35,501 nt of DNA from Pseudomonadota bacterium (GCA_009926615.1 RFOM01000036.1:1-35501), one strand, 5' to 3'; positions 25,075 through 33,549 are shown, numbered from the stretch's first letter. Numbers and translations are program-made. Notes: a model not told the origin generated them from the letters alone.

Positions 25075-25125
25075 CTGCACATCCCTTCGCAGCACGCAAT
25101 CAGGTACAGGTCGCCATGTTTCAAC

Positions 25126-25599
25126 TTATCCCGAAGTCTTTGAGCCGTTCTTTTTCAAAAGCCGTGTCAGAACACGATCAAAAGTTTCGGCAAACTTCTT
25201 TTTCTCCAGATTACCATAGGACGACGGCCCGCCGGTGATCATACCCGCACCCCGCAAACCTTCCATAAGGTCGCGGGTGGCCAGCCGCTCACCAATGTTG
25301 GCGGCATCGAATTCTATTCCGCGACGGCTCATGGTGGATACGTTCTTGGTCACACAACGGTGAGCCAAAGGAATGTCATCGGTCACAACCAAATCTTCCG
25401 GCGCGGCATTATCGGCTATGTAGTCGTCGGCAGCGTTGAAACCCTGATTGACGACAATCATCTGCACATAGGGGTGGGGCGGAAGGCGCACCCACCTGTC
25501 GGCCACAAGAATGACGGGTGTCTGTGTGCGCAGCGATGCCTTGAAAACACACTCCCGCACGTCATTGGGGCAACCGTCCGCATCGAGCCATATGCGCAT
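25126..25599 (-). CDS. UPF0178 (YaiI/YqxD) protein
   Basis: The 157-aa protein has the UPF0178/DUF188 signature: an N-terminal LDADGCP (5-11), a mid VVTDDIPLAH (71-80) and a late GGPSSYG segment. The fold is PIN/NYN-nuclease-like, with conserved acids (D6, D8, D74, D75) grouped as in a metal site, but no activity has been agreed for the family. Length is normal for the family. The gene is monocistronic as far as can be seen, starting about 250 bases upstream of the sigma-54 unit and reading away from it. Confidence 0.92.
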   Translation of the reverse strand: MRIWLDADGCPNDVRECVFKASLRTQTPVILVADRWVRLPPHPYVQMIVVNQGFNAADDYIADNAAPEDLVVTDDIPLAHRCVTKNVSTMSRRGIEFDAANIGERLATRDLMEGLRGAGMITGGPSSYGNLEKKKFAETFDRVLTRLLKKNGSKTSG

Positions 25600-25688
25600 A
25601 ATTTACTCTGTCCTTCCCTAAAGCGTGCATCCAAGTGTGCCTTGGAGACTGGCCGAAATTCAACCAGCTCGGCCGGCCTTTACCGGAC

Positions 25689-25702
25689 GAATTGGCCAAT
25701 TC
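25689..25702. promoter_or_regulatory. 14-bp perfect palindrome, candidate upstream activator site
   Basis: GAATTGGCCAATTC reads the same on both strands. Its centre lies about 112 bases upstream of the expected start site of the sigma-54 promoter at 25782, a typical distance for the enhancer-binding activator such promoters require. A second inverted pair, CAATT and AATTG with 2 bases between, lies at 25761-25772. Function is inferred from placement only. Confidence 0.45.
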
Positions 25703-25781
25703 TCCGCCAGTCCAACAATCGATCACAAATGCTTCTTTCTCATACATCCGAAATCACTGCCAATTGAAATTGAGCGAATTC

Positions 25782-25797
25782 TGGCACGGGCTTTGCT
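25782..25797 (+). promoter_or_regulatory. Sigma-54 (RpoN) promoter, exact consensus
   Basis: TGGCACG, four bases (GGCT) and TTGCT make the full consensus YTGGCACGrNNNTTGCW. The -24 GG (25783-25784) and -12 GC (25795-25796) are 10 bases apart, as required. Transcription would start near 25808, about 43 bases before the small ORF at 25851. Overlap with an inverted repeat (TGACTG/CAGTCA, 25797-25817) may hold a further regulatory site. Confidence 0.85.
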
Positions 25798-25850
25798 GAC
25801 TGGCCGAACGTCAGTCAACGACACCTTAATTCATCTGAAAGGAATCTCTG

Positions 25851-25982
25851 ATGTCCATACTCACGAACGCTCTCGCTTCCCTGTCGACCCCCGAAATTCA
25901 AAATCTTCTTTTCCGGCGCTCACTTTCCGTCGAAGCAAATATTCAAACCCTGCGTGCATTTTATTCAACACGTTCTGCCTGA
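25851..25982 (+). CDS. Small ORF, 43 aa, first gene of the sigma-54 unit
   Basis: A 43-codon frame starts with ATG at 25851, has AAGGA 7 bases upstream, and ends in TGA at 25980-25982, 8 bases before the next ATG. The predicted peptide begins MSILTNALASLS and continues with EIQNLLFRRSLSVEANIQTLRAF. It is amphipathic and helix-prone, with no transmembrane stretch and no signal. The good ribosome site, the promoter directly upstream and the close coupling to the 297-aa gene make it likely to be translated. It could be a leader, a regulatory peptide or a substrate peptide for its neighbour. No homology can be claimed. Confidence 0.55.
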   Translation: MSILTNALASLSTPEIQNLLFRRSLSVEANIQTLRAFYSTRSA

Positions 25983-25990
25983 GGCTCACC

Positions 25991-26884
25991 ATGCTCGGAC
26001 TCTATAATTACTCTGAAATCTGCCGCTCGCTTGTTCACGTCTGCGATCCTGAAACTCTCGGCCGTTATGGTCTCACACCCAAAGGTCTGCGTATGTCGCT
26101 CCAATCGCGTGCACAGCAGTTTGAACCTGATCTGCCTGTTTGGGACACGGAATCCACCGTGATTGTTTCAGCCAGTACAACTGAAAAAATGTTGTCCGGT
26201 CTTTTTTCCGGAACTCCTGAAAAAGATGCTGAATCCGATTCACTGCCGACAGCCGAAGGCCGGCGCAGGCTGAACTCCGGACGCATCAGCGAGGCACTTG
26301 CTCTTCTTCAGTCCATGGATCCGCATCTGACAGAAATCATGAACGTTGCCATTTCCTGTATCTTTACAGGCAGGCCGGAAGCCGTTCAGGATGCGGGAGT
26401 TTCCCCTGCAGCACCGGGGGTCATCCGCGCAAATCCGGAACTGCACCGGAGCCTGTGGGAAACAGTTGAATACCTTGTCGGATGCATCTCCAAAAGCCTC
26501 ATGATTTACGACGAATTCGGCCAGCTTCATTTCCACAGCCGGCATGCACTCACACGGCCGAATGCCTACGCGCAGGGTGCACTGGCACTGCGTGATTTTC
26601 CGCTCGACACCGTAATGCGCAGCATTGCCGAGGGGATTGCAATACTCAATTTGCGCGCCAATGCTCTTTTTCAAAATCTCGGTTTACGGCAGCCGATCTG
26701 CATGAATTCCAAACTCTATCCGGACTCGCGCACGCTCACCCGCCAAATACGCACGGCGATTCAATCGATCAAATCCAACTCAACGGCCATGAGTCTTCTG
26801 TCAATCCGCGGTCAGGAATTGCTCTCGCGGGCGCAAAAGCGGGTCGAGGAATTTGCCGATGTGAGCCTTGCCATGCAATGCTGA
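25991..26884 (+). CDS. Unrecognised 297-aa protein of the sigma-54 unit
   Basis: No signal peptide or membrane segment. The central part (about 98-215) contains helices ISEALALLQSMDPHLTEIM, a VSPAAPGVIRANPELH turn, WETVEYLVGCISKSLMIYDEFGQLHFHSRHALTRPN and a FPLDTVMRSIAEGIAILN helix. The order of blocks vaguely recalls the family of putative peptide-modifying proteins with an HExxH motif. Here the equivalent segment VEYLV keeps only the Glu, so activity of that type would not be expected. This is a low-grade comparison. The start at 25991 has GAGG 6 bases upstream. A longer start at 25625 lacks support and would run through the promoter. The SelO gene begins 30 bases downstream on the same strand. 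Confidence 0.7.
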   Translation: MLGLYNYSEICRSLVHVCDPETLGRYGLTPKGLRMSLQSRAQQFEPDLPVWDTESTVIVSASTTEKMLSGLFSGTPEKDAESDSLPTAEGRRRLNSGRISEALALLQSMDPHLTEIMNVAISCIFTGRPEAVQDAGVSPAAPGVIRANPELHRSLWETVEYLVGCISKSLMIYDEFGQLHFHSRHALTRPNAYAQGALALRDFPLDTVMRSIAEGIAILNLRANALFQNLGLRQPICMNSKLYPDSRTLTRQIRTAIQSIKSNSTAMSLLSIRGQELLSRAQKRVEEFADVSLAMQC

Positions 26885-26914
26885 AGGCCGAATTTCAAAC
26901 GAAGAAGGTGCCCC

Positions 26915-28393
26915 ATGACGGATCATCAGCTCCCCGCAAACCAAGGCTGGAATTTTGAACACAGCTATGCAGAGCTGCCGGCGAACTTTCACGCCTCCGT
27001 TATGCCGACACGGGTGGCTGCGCCGCAGCTGATTGTCTTCAACAAAGATCTGGCTGCAATGTTGGGACTCAATCCCGAAGGCATTTCAAACGCCGAAGCC
27101 GCAAACATGTTCTCGGGCAACAACCTGCCGCAGGGTGCCCGCCCGCTCGCACAAGCCTATGCCGGACATCAGTTTGGCAATTTCACACTGCTGGGCGACG
27201 GCCGCGCAATTCTTCTGGGCGAACAAATCACACCCGATGAAAGCAAATTCGACATTCAACTTAAGGGCTCGGGGCCAACACCTTTCTCGCGACGGGGCGA
27301 CGGCCGCGCTGCGCTCAAACCCATGCTGCGCGAATACATCATCAGTGAGGCGATGCACGCACTCGGCATTCCCACAACCCGCAGTCTGGCGGTCGTTGCC
27401 ACCGGCGAACCTGTGCTCAGAGACGATGTTCTTCAGGGTGCTGTTCTCACACGCGTTGCAGCCAGCCACATCCGTGTCGGTACATTCGAATTTGCACGCG
27501 CCAAAGGCCGTCCGGACGATCTGCAGGCCCTGATTGAATACACACTCATCCGCCACTTTGCCGAAGGGTTTGCGACCGAAAACCCGACGCTCGCCCTGCT
27601 CGAAGAAGTCATTGACCGTCAGGCAAAACTCGTTGCCCAGTGGATGCATGCCGGATTCATTCACGGCGTGATGAACACCGACAACATGGCGATTTCGGGA
27701 GAAACCATCGACTACGGTCCGTGTGCATTTATGGATACATATCATCCGATGACCGTGTTCAGCTCCATTGATCGCGAGGGGCGCTACGCCTACGCCAACC
27801 AACCCAAAATCGCCTTGTGGAACCTTGAAAGGTTTGCCGAAAGTCTGCTGCCTTTTCTGCATGAAGAGCCTGAAACAGCCGCACAACTGGCCGAGCAGGC
27901 ACTCGAAGGCTTCGCTGAAAAATACAATGACGCGTGGCTGGGCGGAATGTGCTCCAAGCTCGGACTTTTCAACGTTGAAGAGAACGATGCGGCGCTGGTC
28001 ACCGATTTACTGGGTCTCATGCACAATGGAAAGTCCGACTACACCAACACCTTTCGTGCACTGAGCAAGTTTGAGTCCGGCCTCCCGCAGGAAGGGCTGT
28101 TTGGCTCGGCAGATTTTGAAGCGTGGAAAACACGCTGGCTTGAAAGACTCGAAGGCCAGCACAAAAACAAAAAATATGTTGTTGAACTTATGCGACGCAG
28201 CAATCCGAGCGTGATTGCCCGCAATCACCGTGTTGAAGCGGCACTTTCGGCGGCCGATGAAGGTGACCTGTCGGTCATGGAAAAACTTCTCGGGGTTCTG
28301 GCAAATCCGTTTGATGATTCACCGGCGCATGCCGAATACAGCACGCCGGCCGGTGCGGATTTTGCGGGCTACAAGACATTCTGCGGAACCTGA
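26915..28393 (+). CDS. selO: Protein adenylyltransferase SelO
   Basis: SelO (YdiU family) is a pseudokinase-fold enzyme that transfers AMP to Ser, Thr or Tyr of proteins and is tied to redox homeostasis. This 492-aa copy is full length. It shows AYAGHQFGNFTLLGDGRA, the Lys-containing QLKGSGPTPFSRRGDGRA loop (K117), REYIISEAMHALGIPTTRSL, HGVMNTDNM (250-258, D256 likely catalytic/metal) and IDYGPCAFMD (265-274, the DFG-like Asp D266). The C-terminus YKTFCGT is the usual bacterial ending with a redox Cys. AAGG is 6 bases before the ATG. It may be expressed from the sigma-54 promoter upstream through the 297-aa gene. It converges on a small unknown gene at 28460. Confidence 0.96.
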   Translation: MTDHQLPANQGWNFEHSYAELPANFHASVMPTRVAAPQLIVFNKDLAAMLGLNPEGISNAEAANMFSGNNLPQGARPLAQAYAGHQFGNFTLLGDGRAILLGEQITPDESKFDIQLKGSGPTPFSRRGDGRAALKPMLREYIISEAMHALGIPTTRSLAVVATGEPVLRDDVLQGAVLTRVAASHIRVGTFEFARAKGRPDDLQALIEYTLIRHFAEGFATENPTLALLEEVIDRQAKLVAQWMHAGFIHGVMNTDNMAISGETIDYGPCAFMDTYHPMTVFSSIDREGRYAYANQPKIALWNLERFAESLLPFLHEEPETAAQLAEQALEGFAEKYNDAWLGGMCSKLGLFNVEENDAALVTDLLGLMHNGKSDYTNTFRALSKFESGLPQEGLFGSADFEAWKTRWLERLEGQHKNKKYVVELMRRSNPSVIARNHRVEAALSAADEGDLSVMEKLLGVLANPFDDSPAHAEYSTPAGADFAGYKTFCGT

Positions 28394-28459
28394 GCGGGAG
28401 CGGATATCACCTGCGGTGCCGGTTTCACGACGCCGGAAAAGCGAGAACGCGCTACAACA

Positions 28460-28936
28460 TCACTCGCTGACGAGTTCCTGAAAACCGGTCAGGCTGTCTT
28501 CGTTAAAGTGCTCCTGCATTTCATCAAGATAAATTTCTTTGGCACCCGAGCGCTCGCGCAACTTGCGCAGCACATCTGCAAGCCGTGTAATCTGCTCGTC
28601 GTTCCATTCATCCCCCGGTTTAAAGTCGATGCGCAGGGAGTCTTCCAGAACACCCACACCCAAATCCGGCAGACCATAGGATTTCTTCAGCAGAAGATGT
28701 CTGCCCTCTTGGATCATCAGGATGACATCCTGCAGACCATATTTATCGGAAATCAATTCGCGTTTGCGGCTGCCTTCACGCGCCATCGAACTTGCAGCAA
28801 GATTGGCATTGGCAATCAGAATACCAATGGCCCTGCCAAGGCTTTCCCTGTTTTCGAACAAAACAGAAATTTCCGGTAAAGTTCCATCGAAATCCCGCAT
28901 TTGAGCCTTGAAGCTATCAACGTACTGTCCCATCAT
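28460..28936 (-). CDS. Small conserved-looking protein of unknown function
   Basis: The 158-aa acidic cytoplasmic protein lacks a signal peptide. It opens with MMGQYVDSFKAQMRDFDG. The middle LGRAIGILIANANLAASSMAREG is a helix rich in small residues. A C-terminal helical section DEQITRLADVLRKLRERSGAKEIYLDEMQEHF is likely coiled. No family was recognised. GAGAG precedes the two tandem ATGs (28936 and 28933) by about 5 bases. It converges on SelO with 66 bases between and lies 116 bases from the rmlD stop on the same strand, so co-transcription with rmlD is unlikely to be obligatory. Confidence 0.6.
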   Translation of the reverse strand: MMGQYVDSFKAQMRDFDGTLPEISVLFENRESLGRAIGILIANANLAASSMAREGSRKRELISDKYGLQDVILMIQEGRHLLLKKSYGLPDLGVGVLEDSLRIDFKPGDEWNDEQITRLADVLRKLRERSGAKEIYLDEMQEHFNEDSLTGFQELVSE

Positions 28937-29052
28937 GACAACTCTCTTTTTCTGCAGATTTTCTTCGACTTATCCTTGAAGAATGTGGTTTTTAACAACA
29001 CTCCCAAGAGCAGTTTAACACGAAAAATGCAGACACGGAGGCCAGCGCCAAT

Positions 29053-29979
29053 TCAGCGACTTTGAACCATGGCAAGCTGCTGCTTCCAGTCCGGAAGGCG
29101 TATGCCAAACGTCTGAAAGCATTTTTCATTGGACAGGACCGAATTGGCAGGACGCTTGGCCGGTGTGGGATATTCGGCGGTGGTGATGCGGGTCACAGTT
29201 TTGCATTTGAGCTCGGCGGCGCGCGGATCGGTCGCAAAAATCTCGCGGGCAAAGTCGTACCACGTGCACTCACCGGCCGCTGTCAGGTGATACGTGCCGC
29301 TGCGCGCGCGGACAAATTCATGAAGATTATGTGCAGCACCGGCAGGGCTGATCGGAATACCGGCGCTCCCGTGCACGAATCCCTGCGCAAGAATCTGCGA
29401 GGTCGAAAGCGCGATCATGTAGCTCCACGTTGGTGAACCTGTCTGGTCACCCACCACCCGAAGCTCTTCGCGTTCGCGCGCCAGCCGGTTCATGGTCTTG
29501 TAAAAATTGGCGCCAAAATGGCCGTATACCCAAGCCGTTCTAAAAATAAAATGCGCGCAGCCCGAAGTACGAATCGCATTCTCACCGTCGAGTTTTGTCT
29601 GCGCATAAACCCCTTGCGGACCGGTGGGGTCGGTTTCAACCCATGGACGCTGTCCTTTGCCGTCGAACACATAGTCGGTTGAATAGTGAATCAGCGGAAC
29701 GCGCATTTTATCTGCAAGTTCTGCAAGCAGCGCAACCGCATCCACGTTCAGCGTACGCGCCGCGGCGGCATCGCTCTCTGCTTTGTCGACGGCCGTGTAG
29801 GCCGAGGCATTGACGATGACCTGCGGCCTGAAATCTTCAACAAGCGCGCGCACCTTGGCCGGCTGAGTCGCGTCGGCAAGGTCGCGGCCTGCACACAGAA
29901 CTTCCCCGAGTGTGGGCAGGGTCAAAGCCAGTTCGCCGGCCACTTGCCCGTTGCGGCCAATCACCAAAATTCGCGTCAC
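29053..29979 (-). CDS. rmlD: dTDP-4-dehydrorhamnose reductase
   Basis: RmlD reduces dTDP-4-dehydro-L-rhamnose to dTDP-L-rhamnose, the donor of rhamnose for LPS O-antigen or other surface glycans. The 308-aa protein has the Rossmann start GRNGQVAGEL (8-17), ASAYTAVDKAESD, STDYVFDG (100-107) and the catalytic Y125-x3-K129 in VYAQTKLDG. FRTAWVYG and VGDQTGSPTWSY are family hallmarks. The GTG at 29979 is the start: GGGAG is 6 bases upstream, and the reading frame beyond it only continues through the divergent rmlB region. It lies back to back with rmlB. No rmlA or rmlC is in the window. Confidence 0.95.
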   Translation of the reverse strand: MTRILVIGRNGQVAGELALTLPTLGEVLCAGRDLADATQPAKVRALVEDFRPQVIVNASAYTAVDKAESDAAAARTLNVDAVALLAELADKMRVPLIHYSTDYVFDGKGQRPWVETDPTGPQGVYAQTKLDGENAIRTSGCAHFIFRTAWVYGHFGANFYKTMNRLAREREELRVVGDQTGSPTWSYMIALSTSQILAQGFVHGSAGIPISPAGAAHNLHEFVRARSGTYHLTAAGECTWYDFAREIFATDPRAAELKCKTVTRITTAEYPTPAKRPANSVLSNEKCFQTFGIRLPDWKQQLAMVQSR

Positions 29980-29993
29980 GTTCAACTCCCTCT

Positions 29994-30040
29994 CCGCCGG
30001 CCTTCGGGCCTGCGGGCAGCCTGACCTGCCCCTGCGGGCA
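29994..30040. repeat. GC-rich hairpin with TTCG loop and 10-bp direct repeat between rmlD and rmlB
   Basis: CCGC-c-GGCC (29994-30002) pairs with GGCC-t-GCGG (30007-30015) around a TTCG loop. On the plus strand this is the very stable cUUCGg type. CCTGCGGGCA then occurs twice, at 30009-30018 and 30031-30040, with a 22-base period. It sits within the divergent rmlD/rmlB promoter region and could influence either leader. The role is unknown. Confidence 0.4.
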
Positions 30041-30102
30041 CAAAATTTGGCCTCAACTGTGCCATGTGGTAAGCAGAGTGTCACTTTTTGCGGGGATTTC
30101 TC

Positions 30103-31146
30103 ATGAACAAAACCATTCTCGTCACCGGCGGAGCCGGATTCATCGGCTCGGCAGTTGTACGTCACCTGATGGCAAACACCGGCTACAACATCGTCAACGT
30201 CGACAAGCTGACCTACGCCGCATCCCCCGAAAGTGTCGGCGCCGCAGCACAAAGCAGCCGCTATACGCTCCTTCAAACCGACATTTGCGACCTTCAGGCC
30301 CTGCGCAAAGCCTTTGCCGAGCATCGTCCGGCCGCGGTCATGCACCTTGCCGCCGAAAGCCACGTCGACCGTTCCATTTCGGGCCCGAGCGCGTTTATTC
30401 AAAGCAACATCGTGGGCACCTACAATATGCTCGAGGCCGCGCGCGAGTACTGGAACGCACTTTCGGAGGGCGACAAAAAAGCATTCCGCTTTCACCACAT
30501 CTCGACCGACGAAGTCTTCGGCACACTGGGTGAGACCGGCTACTTTACCGAAACTTCGCCCTATCAGCCCAACTCGCCCTATTCGGCCAGCAAGGCTTCA
30601 TCCGATCACCTCGTACGCGCGTGGCACGAAACCTTCGGCCTTCCGGTGCTGGTGACCAACTGCTCCAACAACTACGGCCCTTGGCAGGCTCCGGAAAAAT
30701 TGATTCCTGTTGTGATCCTCGCCTGCCTCAACGGCAAACCGATTCCTGTTTACGGCGAAGGCAAAAACGTGCGTGACTGGCTGTTCGTTGACGATCATGC
30801 CCGCGCGCTTGTGACGGTTGTGGAAAAAGCGGCGGTCGGAACAACTTGGAATATCGGCTGCCACAACGACGTTCCCAACCTCACCATCATCCGCAAAATC
30901 TGCGCGCTGATGGACGAACTTTCGCCCAACAGGGCCAAAACCGGCAAACACGAAAACCTGATTTCATTCGTCAAAGACAGAGCCGGACACGACTTCCGCT
31001 ACGCCATTGATCCCAAGAAAATTGAAACGGAACTCGGCTGGAAACCGCTTGCCGATTTCGACAGTCACCTGCGCACAACTGTAAAGTGGTATCTTGAAAA
31101 TCAGGCGTGGTGCGCAACAGCCCTCGCCCGCATCAAAGCGTCTTGA
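30103..31146 (+). CDS. rmlB: dTDP-glucose 4,6-dehydratase
   Basis: RmlB removes water from dTDP-glucose to give dTDP-4-keto-6-deoxyglucose, the second step towards dTDP-rhamnose. The 347-aa length is typical. Visible are the NAD-binding TGGAGFIGS (8-16), [12 protein letters not shown] (81-92), the catalytic STDEVFG (134-140, T135-D136-E137) and Y160-x3-K164 in [16 protein letters not shown] and [12 protein letters not shown] are also family-specific. The ATG at 30103 has GGGGA 6 bases before it. The upstream in-frame alternative at 30088 has none. It diverges from rmlD and overlaps the convergent exoD-like gene by 14 bases. The local base composition looks more GC-rich than the ATPase and FkbM genes that follow. 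Confidence 0.97.
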   Translation: MNKTILVTGGAGFIGSAVVRHLMANTGYNIVNVDKLTYAASPESVGAAAQSSRYTLLQTDICDLQALRKAFAEHRPAAVMHLAAESHVDRSISGPSAFIQSNIVGTYNMLEAAREYWNALSEGDKKAFRFHHISTDEVFGTLGETGYFTETSPYQPNSPYSASKASSDHLVRAWHETFGLPVLVTNCSNNYGPWQAPEKLIPVVILACLNGKPIPVYGEGKNVRDWLFVDDHARALVTVVEKAAVGTTWNIGCHNDVPNLTIIRKICALMDELSPNRAKTGKHENLISFVKDRAGHDFRYAIDPKKIETELGWKPLADFDSHLRTTVKWYLENQAWCATALARIKAS

Positions 31147-31744
31147 GGTAATCGACGAGCTTGAGGGCAAAAGAAAAGGCGACACCTGCGACCGACACAA
31201 AGTAGCCCCAGCTCACCACATGCATCACGTGACCCAAAACAATCATCACACCGTCGCGCATCAAAAGCCCAAGCGAAAAAAATGTAATAGCCAGCGCAGG
31301 CAGAGTGTTGGTGAGCGGAATCACCGGCGGAATAGGCAATGCGAGCGCGACGGCTGCAAAAATCATTCCGATTCCGGCAAGTACTTTGGCAGCACCGGTC
31401 GAAAGGAACGCTGCGCGCGGCCTGATGAATTTTTCAATCCGGATAACGAAGGAATGGCTTTTTTCAGCAATGGCGGAAACTGTCTTGCCGCTCAGTTTAA
31501 CTTTGTCGGCAAAGCGCGGAAGGGGCACCGGACGCGGCGAAATAATCCGAATCGCCAACAGAATGATGGCAAATCCAAAGGCTGTAGAAATGCCGGGGAT
31601 GGGCATCGGAAAAAGAAAAGGCAGACACAAAAAGATAATCGTCAGCGGCGCGCCGTCGTCGCCGAACATTTCGTCGATGTTGCGCAATGTCACTTCCGAT
31701 TCCGGCTGAATAGCCCTGACCTGTTCCAGACGCTTGGACACCAT
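31133..31744 (-). CDS. ExoD-family membrane protein
   Basis: The 203-aa inner-membrane protein matches the exopolysaccharide-synthesis ExoD family. After a short charged N-terminus, [39 protein letters not shown] contains the family's GDDGAP-type segment and PIPGIS loop. Further hydrophobic helices include [33 protein letters not shown], which repeats the proline-rich theme. ExoD was named for a role in Rhizobium exopolysaccharide and alkaline stress, but its molecular function is unsettled. It sits next to rmlB/rmlD, consistent with surface polysaccharide. GAGGG lies about 9 bases before the ATG. Confidence 0.9.
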   Translation of the reverse strand: MVSKRLEQVRAIQPESEVTLRNIDEMFGDDGAPLTIIFLCLPFLFPMPIPGISTAFGFAIILLAIRIISPRPVPLPRFADKVKLSGKTVSAIAEKSHSFVIRIEKFIRPRAAFLSTGAAKVLAGIGMIFAAVALALPIPPVIPLTNTLPALAITFFSLGLLMRDGVMIVLGHVMHVVSWGYFVSVAGVAFSFALKLVDYLKTL

Positions 31745-31827
31745 GTGCAGATTCCCTCGTAATGAGCCCCAAAAGTGGTCTATTTTTTTGCGGGATAAAG
31801 CAAGTCAATGCAGGGTTCTTCACAAAG

Positions 31828-33303
31828 TCAACCCGCAATTCCGCGATCCTCCCGCAAATTTGTGACAATTTCGGGGAGCCAGCTAGCCAGATACAGAGGT
31901 AAATTCAACAGCCGGTATTTAGCCTTTCGCATCGTCCCGCCGGAAATCGGAACATCGATGTCAATATCCTGAACAGAAGGGCGGTTTAGATCAAAACGAA
32001 TTGCCAAAGGCAACATCTTTTCTCCCATAAAAGTATGCAATGAACGCAACGTTCCGCTCGCGCCTGCTTTCACTTCTATCGGAATGATGTTCGAACCAAA
32101 TTGAACAACAAAGTCGATCTCAGCCTGTGCACCCTTAGATTCCCGCAGCCAGAAAAAAAGCGGCTGCGCTGAATGCACTTCATGTTGAATCGACTGACCG
32201 ACAAAAATCTCTGCAACCTGACCGAGCCACTTCTGCTCATACAAATTGCCTTGAGTCCACTTTTGAAACAGATCCACAACCGGACGACCTGCTCTTGACC
32301 CTCCAAACGTCTGCGAAACAAAAAGCCCGATATCGAGTGGCAAAATCTTAAAAAAATCTTCCTTGACTCCCGACGCAAGCGGAATTCCGTTTGCATGAGT
32401 CGCCATGACACGTCTCACCACACCGGCTTTTTCAAGCGCAATCAATGCTGCACGTAAAGATGCGGAGCGCAGTTCACGATTGATATTTGCATACTTCACT
32501 TTACTCAATGCAGCGATACGCGGAACCGCATCCAAAACAGCCTGAAGACTTTCAACCGGTAATTTACCGCGATATTTGTAAAAATCGCTGCGATAACTCA
32601 AAAGAATATCCGAATGTGCTTCGGCTGAAGACGCTGCCACAACTTCCCACGACTCGTCGGCAAGTGACCTGCGCATCGCTTCGGGCATTCCGCCGACGTA
32701 AATAAACCGAGCCAATTCTGATAAGAGTTTTTCATGCGCTTCAGGAGATATATCTCGTGTTTTTCCGGAAACAAAATCAGCAATCGAAGACAAGTAAATC
32801 TCACACTTGCGTGCACACAGGTACTCTTTAAATGACAGTGGACCTATCCAGCGAAATGTAACTCTTCCAACCGGAAACGCATTCTGAAAATCCGCAAGCG
32901 AAAATTCCAAAAGTGAGCCCGCTGCAATGACCGGAATTTCAGGATGCTGCTCATAGAGCACACGCAGAGATGCAAAGGCGTTTTCGCTCAACTGAATTTC
33001 ATCAAGAAACAGGAGTGTCTTGGAATCAATGCGGAGGTTCAATGCTTCCTGCAGTCTCGGAATGAGCTTCTGGGAAGATTCCGTGGCAAACACTTTGTCA
33101 AGCGCAGGCTGCAATTCAAAATTTACTTCGGCAAGCTGCAGACCCATGGTTGCAGCGAGGTGCCTGACAAGCGCCGACTTTCCAACCTGACGAGCACCCC
33201 TGAGCACCAGAGGCTTCCTGTCGGGCGAAGCAAGCCAATCTGCAAGATCGGATAACTCACCGCGATCTATAAATAATTTTCTGATTTGAGGGTAACTCGA
33301 CAT
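31828..33303 (-). CDS. AAA-family ATPase with DUF4143 domain
   Basis: The 491-aa protein has a Walker A GARQVGKSAL (36-45, K42) and a Walker B LLFLDEIQ (97-104), followed by the sensor-like AAGSLLEF. The C-terminal DUF4143 part (about 215-450) includes EIDFVVQFGSNIIPIEVKAG, a PD-(D/E)XK-like nuclease pattern of acid, acid and E-x-K. Such ATPases are scattered among bacteria and archaea, move frequently and have no agreed role. The gene appears AT-richer than the rml genes, which fits transfer. It reads away from the FkbM gene, with a small disrupted gene between them. Whether the nuclease-like part is active cannot be told. Confidence 0.92.
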   Translation of the reverse strand: MSSYPQIRKLFIDRGELSDLADWLASPDRKPLVLRGARQVGKSALVRHLAATMGLQLAEVNFELQPALDKVFATESSQKLIPRLQEALNLRIDSKTLLFLDEIQLSENAFASLRVLYEQHPEIPVIAAGSLLEFSLADFQNAFPVGRVTFRWIGPLSFKEYLCARKCEIYLSSIADFVSGKTRDISPEAHEKLLSELARFIYVGGMPEAMRRSLADESWEVVAASSAEAHSDILLSYRSDFYKYRGKLPVESLQAVLDAVPRIAALSKVKYANINRELRSASLRAALIALEKAGVVRRVMATHANGIPLASGVKEDFFKILPLDIGLFVSQTFGGSRAGRPVVDLFQKWTQGNLYEQKWLGQVAEIFVGQSIQHEVHSAQPLFFWLRESKGAQAEIDFVVQFGSNIIPIEVKAGASGTLRSLHTFMGEKMLPLAIRFDLNRPSVQDIDIDVPISGGTMRKAKYRLLNLPLYLASWLPEIVTNLREDRGIAG

Positions 33304-33342
33304 ATTGACCCCATAAAAATATCAAGATGACATGATTATCGG

Positions 33343-33549
33343 CTATTCTTTCGTAAAATCAATGACCTGAGTATAAAAAAGAACACTCAGCGAAAAAAAC
33401 ACAGCCGTCAGGCCTGTCACAACCATCACATCCGATGAAAAGGCGAAATATGCTCCAATGACTCCGGAGCCTGCGCCAAAATCGGGAAGCAAAGGATTGG
33501 GAAGGGAGTAAAAGCTCTAGCGCAGCGCTTTCGGCGGAGAAGTAGACAT
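33343..33549 (-). pseudogene. Small membrane-protein gene interrupted by an in-frame amber codon
   Basis: On the minus strand ATG at 33549 opens a frame of 10 codons (MSTSPPKALR), then TAG at 33519-33517, then 57 further codons in the same frame to a second TAG at 33345-33343. The downstream part looks protein-like: LPNPLLPDFGAGSGVIGAYF, then two hydrophobic stretches (GVIGAYFAF and VMVVTGLTAVFFSLSVLFY). AGGA precedes the ATG by 5 bases. The most likely reading is a small membrane-protein gene knocked out by one nonsense change. Alternatives are amber readthrough, or a start after the stop (TTG), which has no ribosome site. It was probably intact recently, as the frame is otherwise clean. Confidence 0.5.

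Noticed and set aside
25625..25990. A long 5' extension of the 297-aa gene
   Set aside because: It would run through the sigma-54 promoter and the small ORF, has no ribosome site, and its residues do not look like a real N-terminus. The ATG at 25991 is well supported.
27086..27886. A 266-codon minus-strand ORF opposite selO
   Set aside because: It is a shadow of the well-supported selO reading frame.
28391..28450. TGA at the end of selO as a selenocysteine codon
   Set aside because: The bacterial family normally ends in ..TFCGT, and I see no convincing SECIS hairpin just downstream.
29980..30498. An N-terminal extension of rmlD
   Set aside because: It lies antisense to the start of rmlB and in the shared promoter region. 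The RmlD family begins at the MTRILVIG-type Rossmann strand, which is the GTG at 29979.
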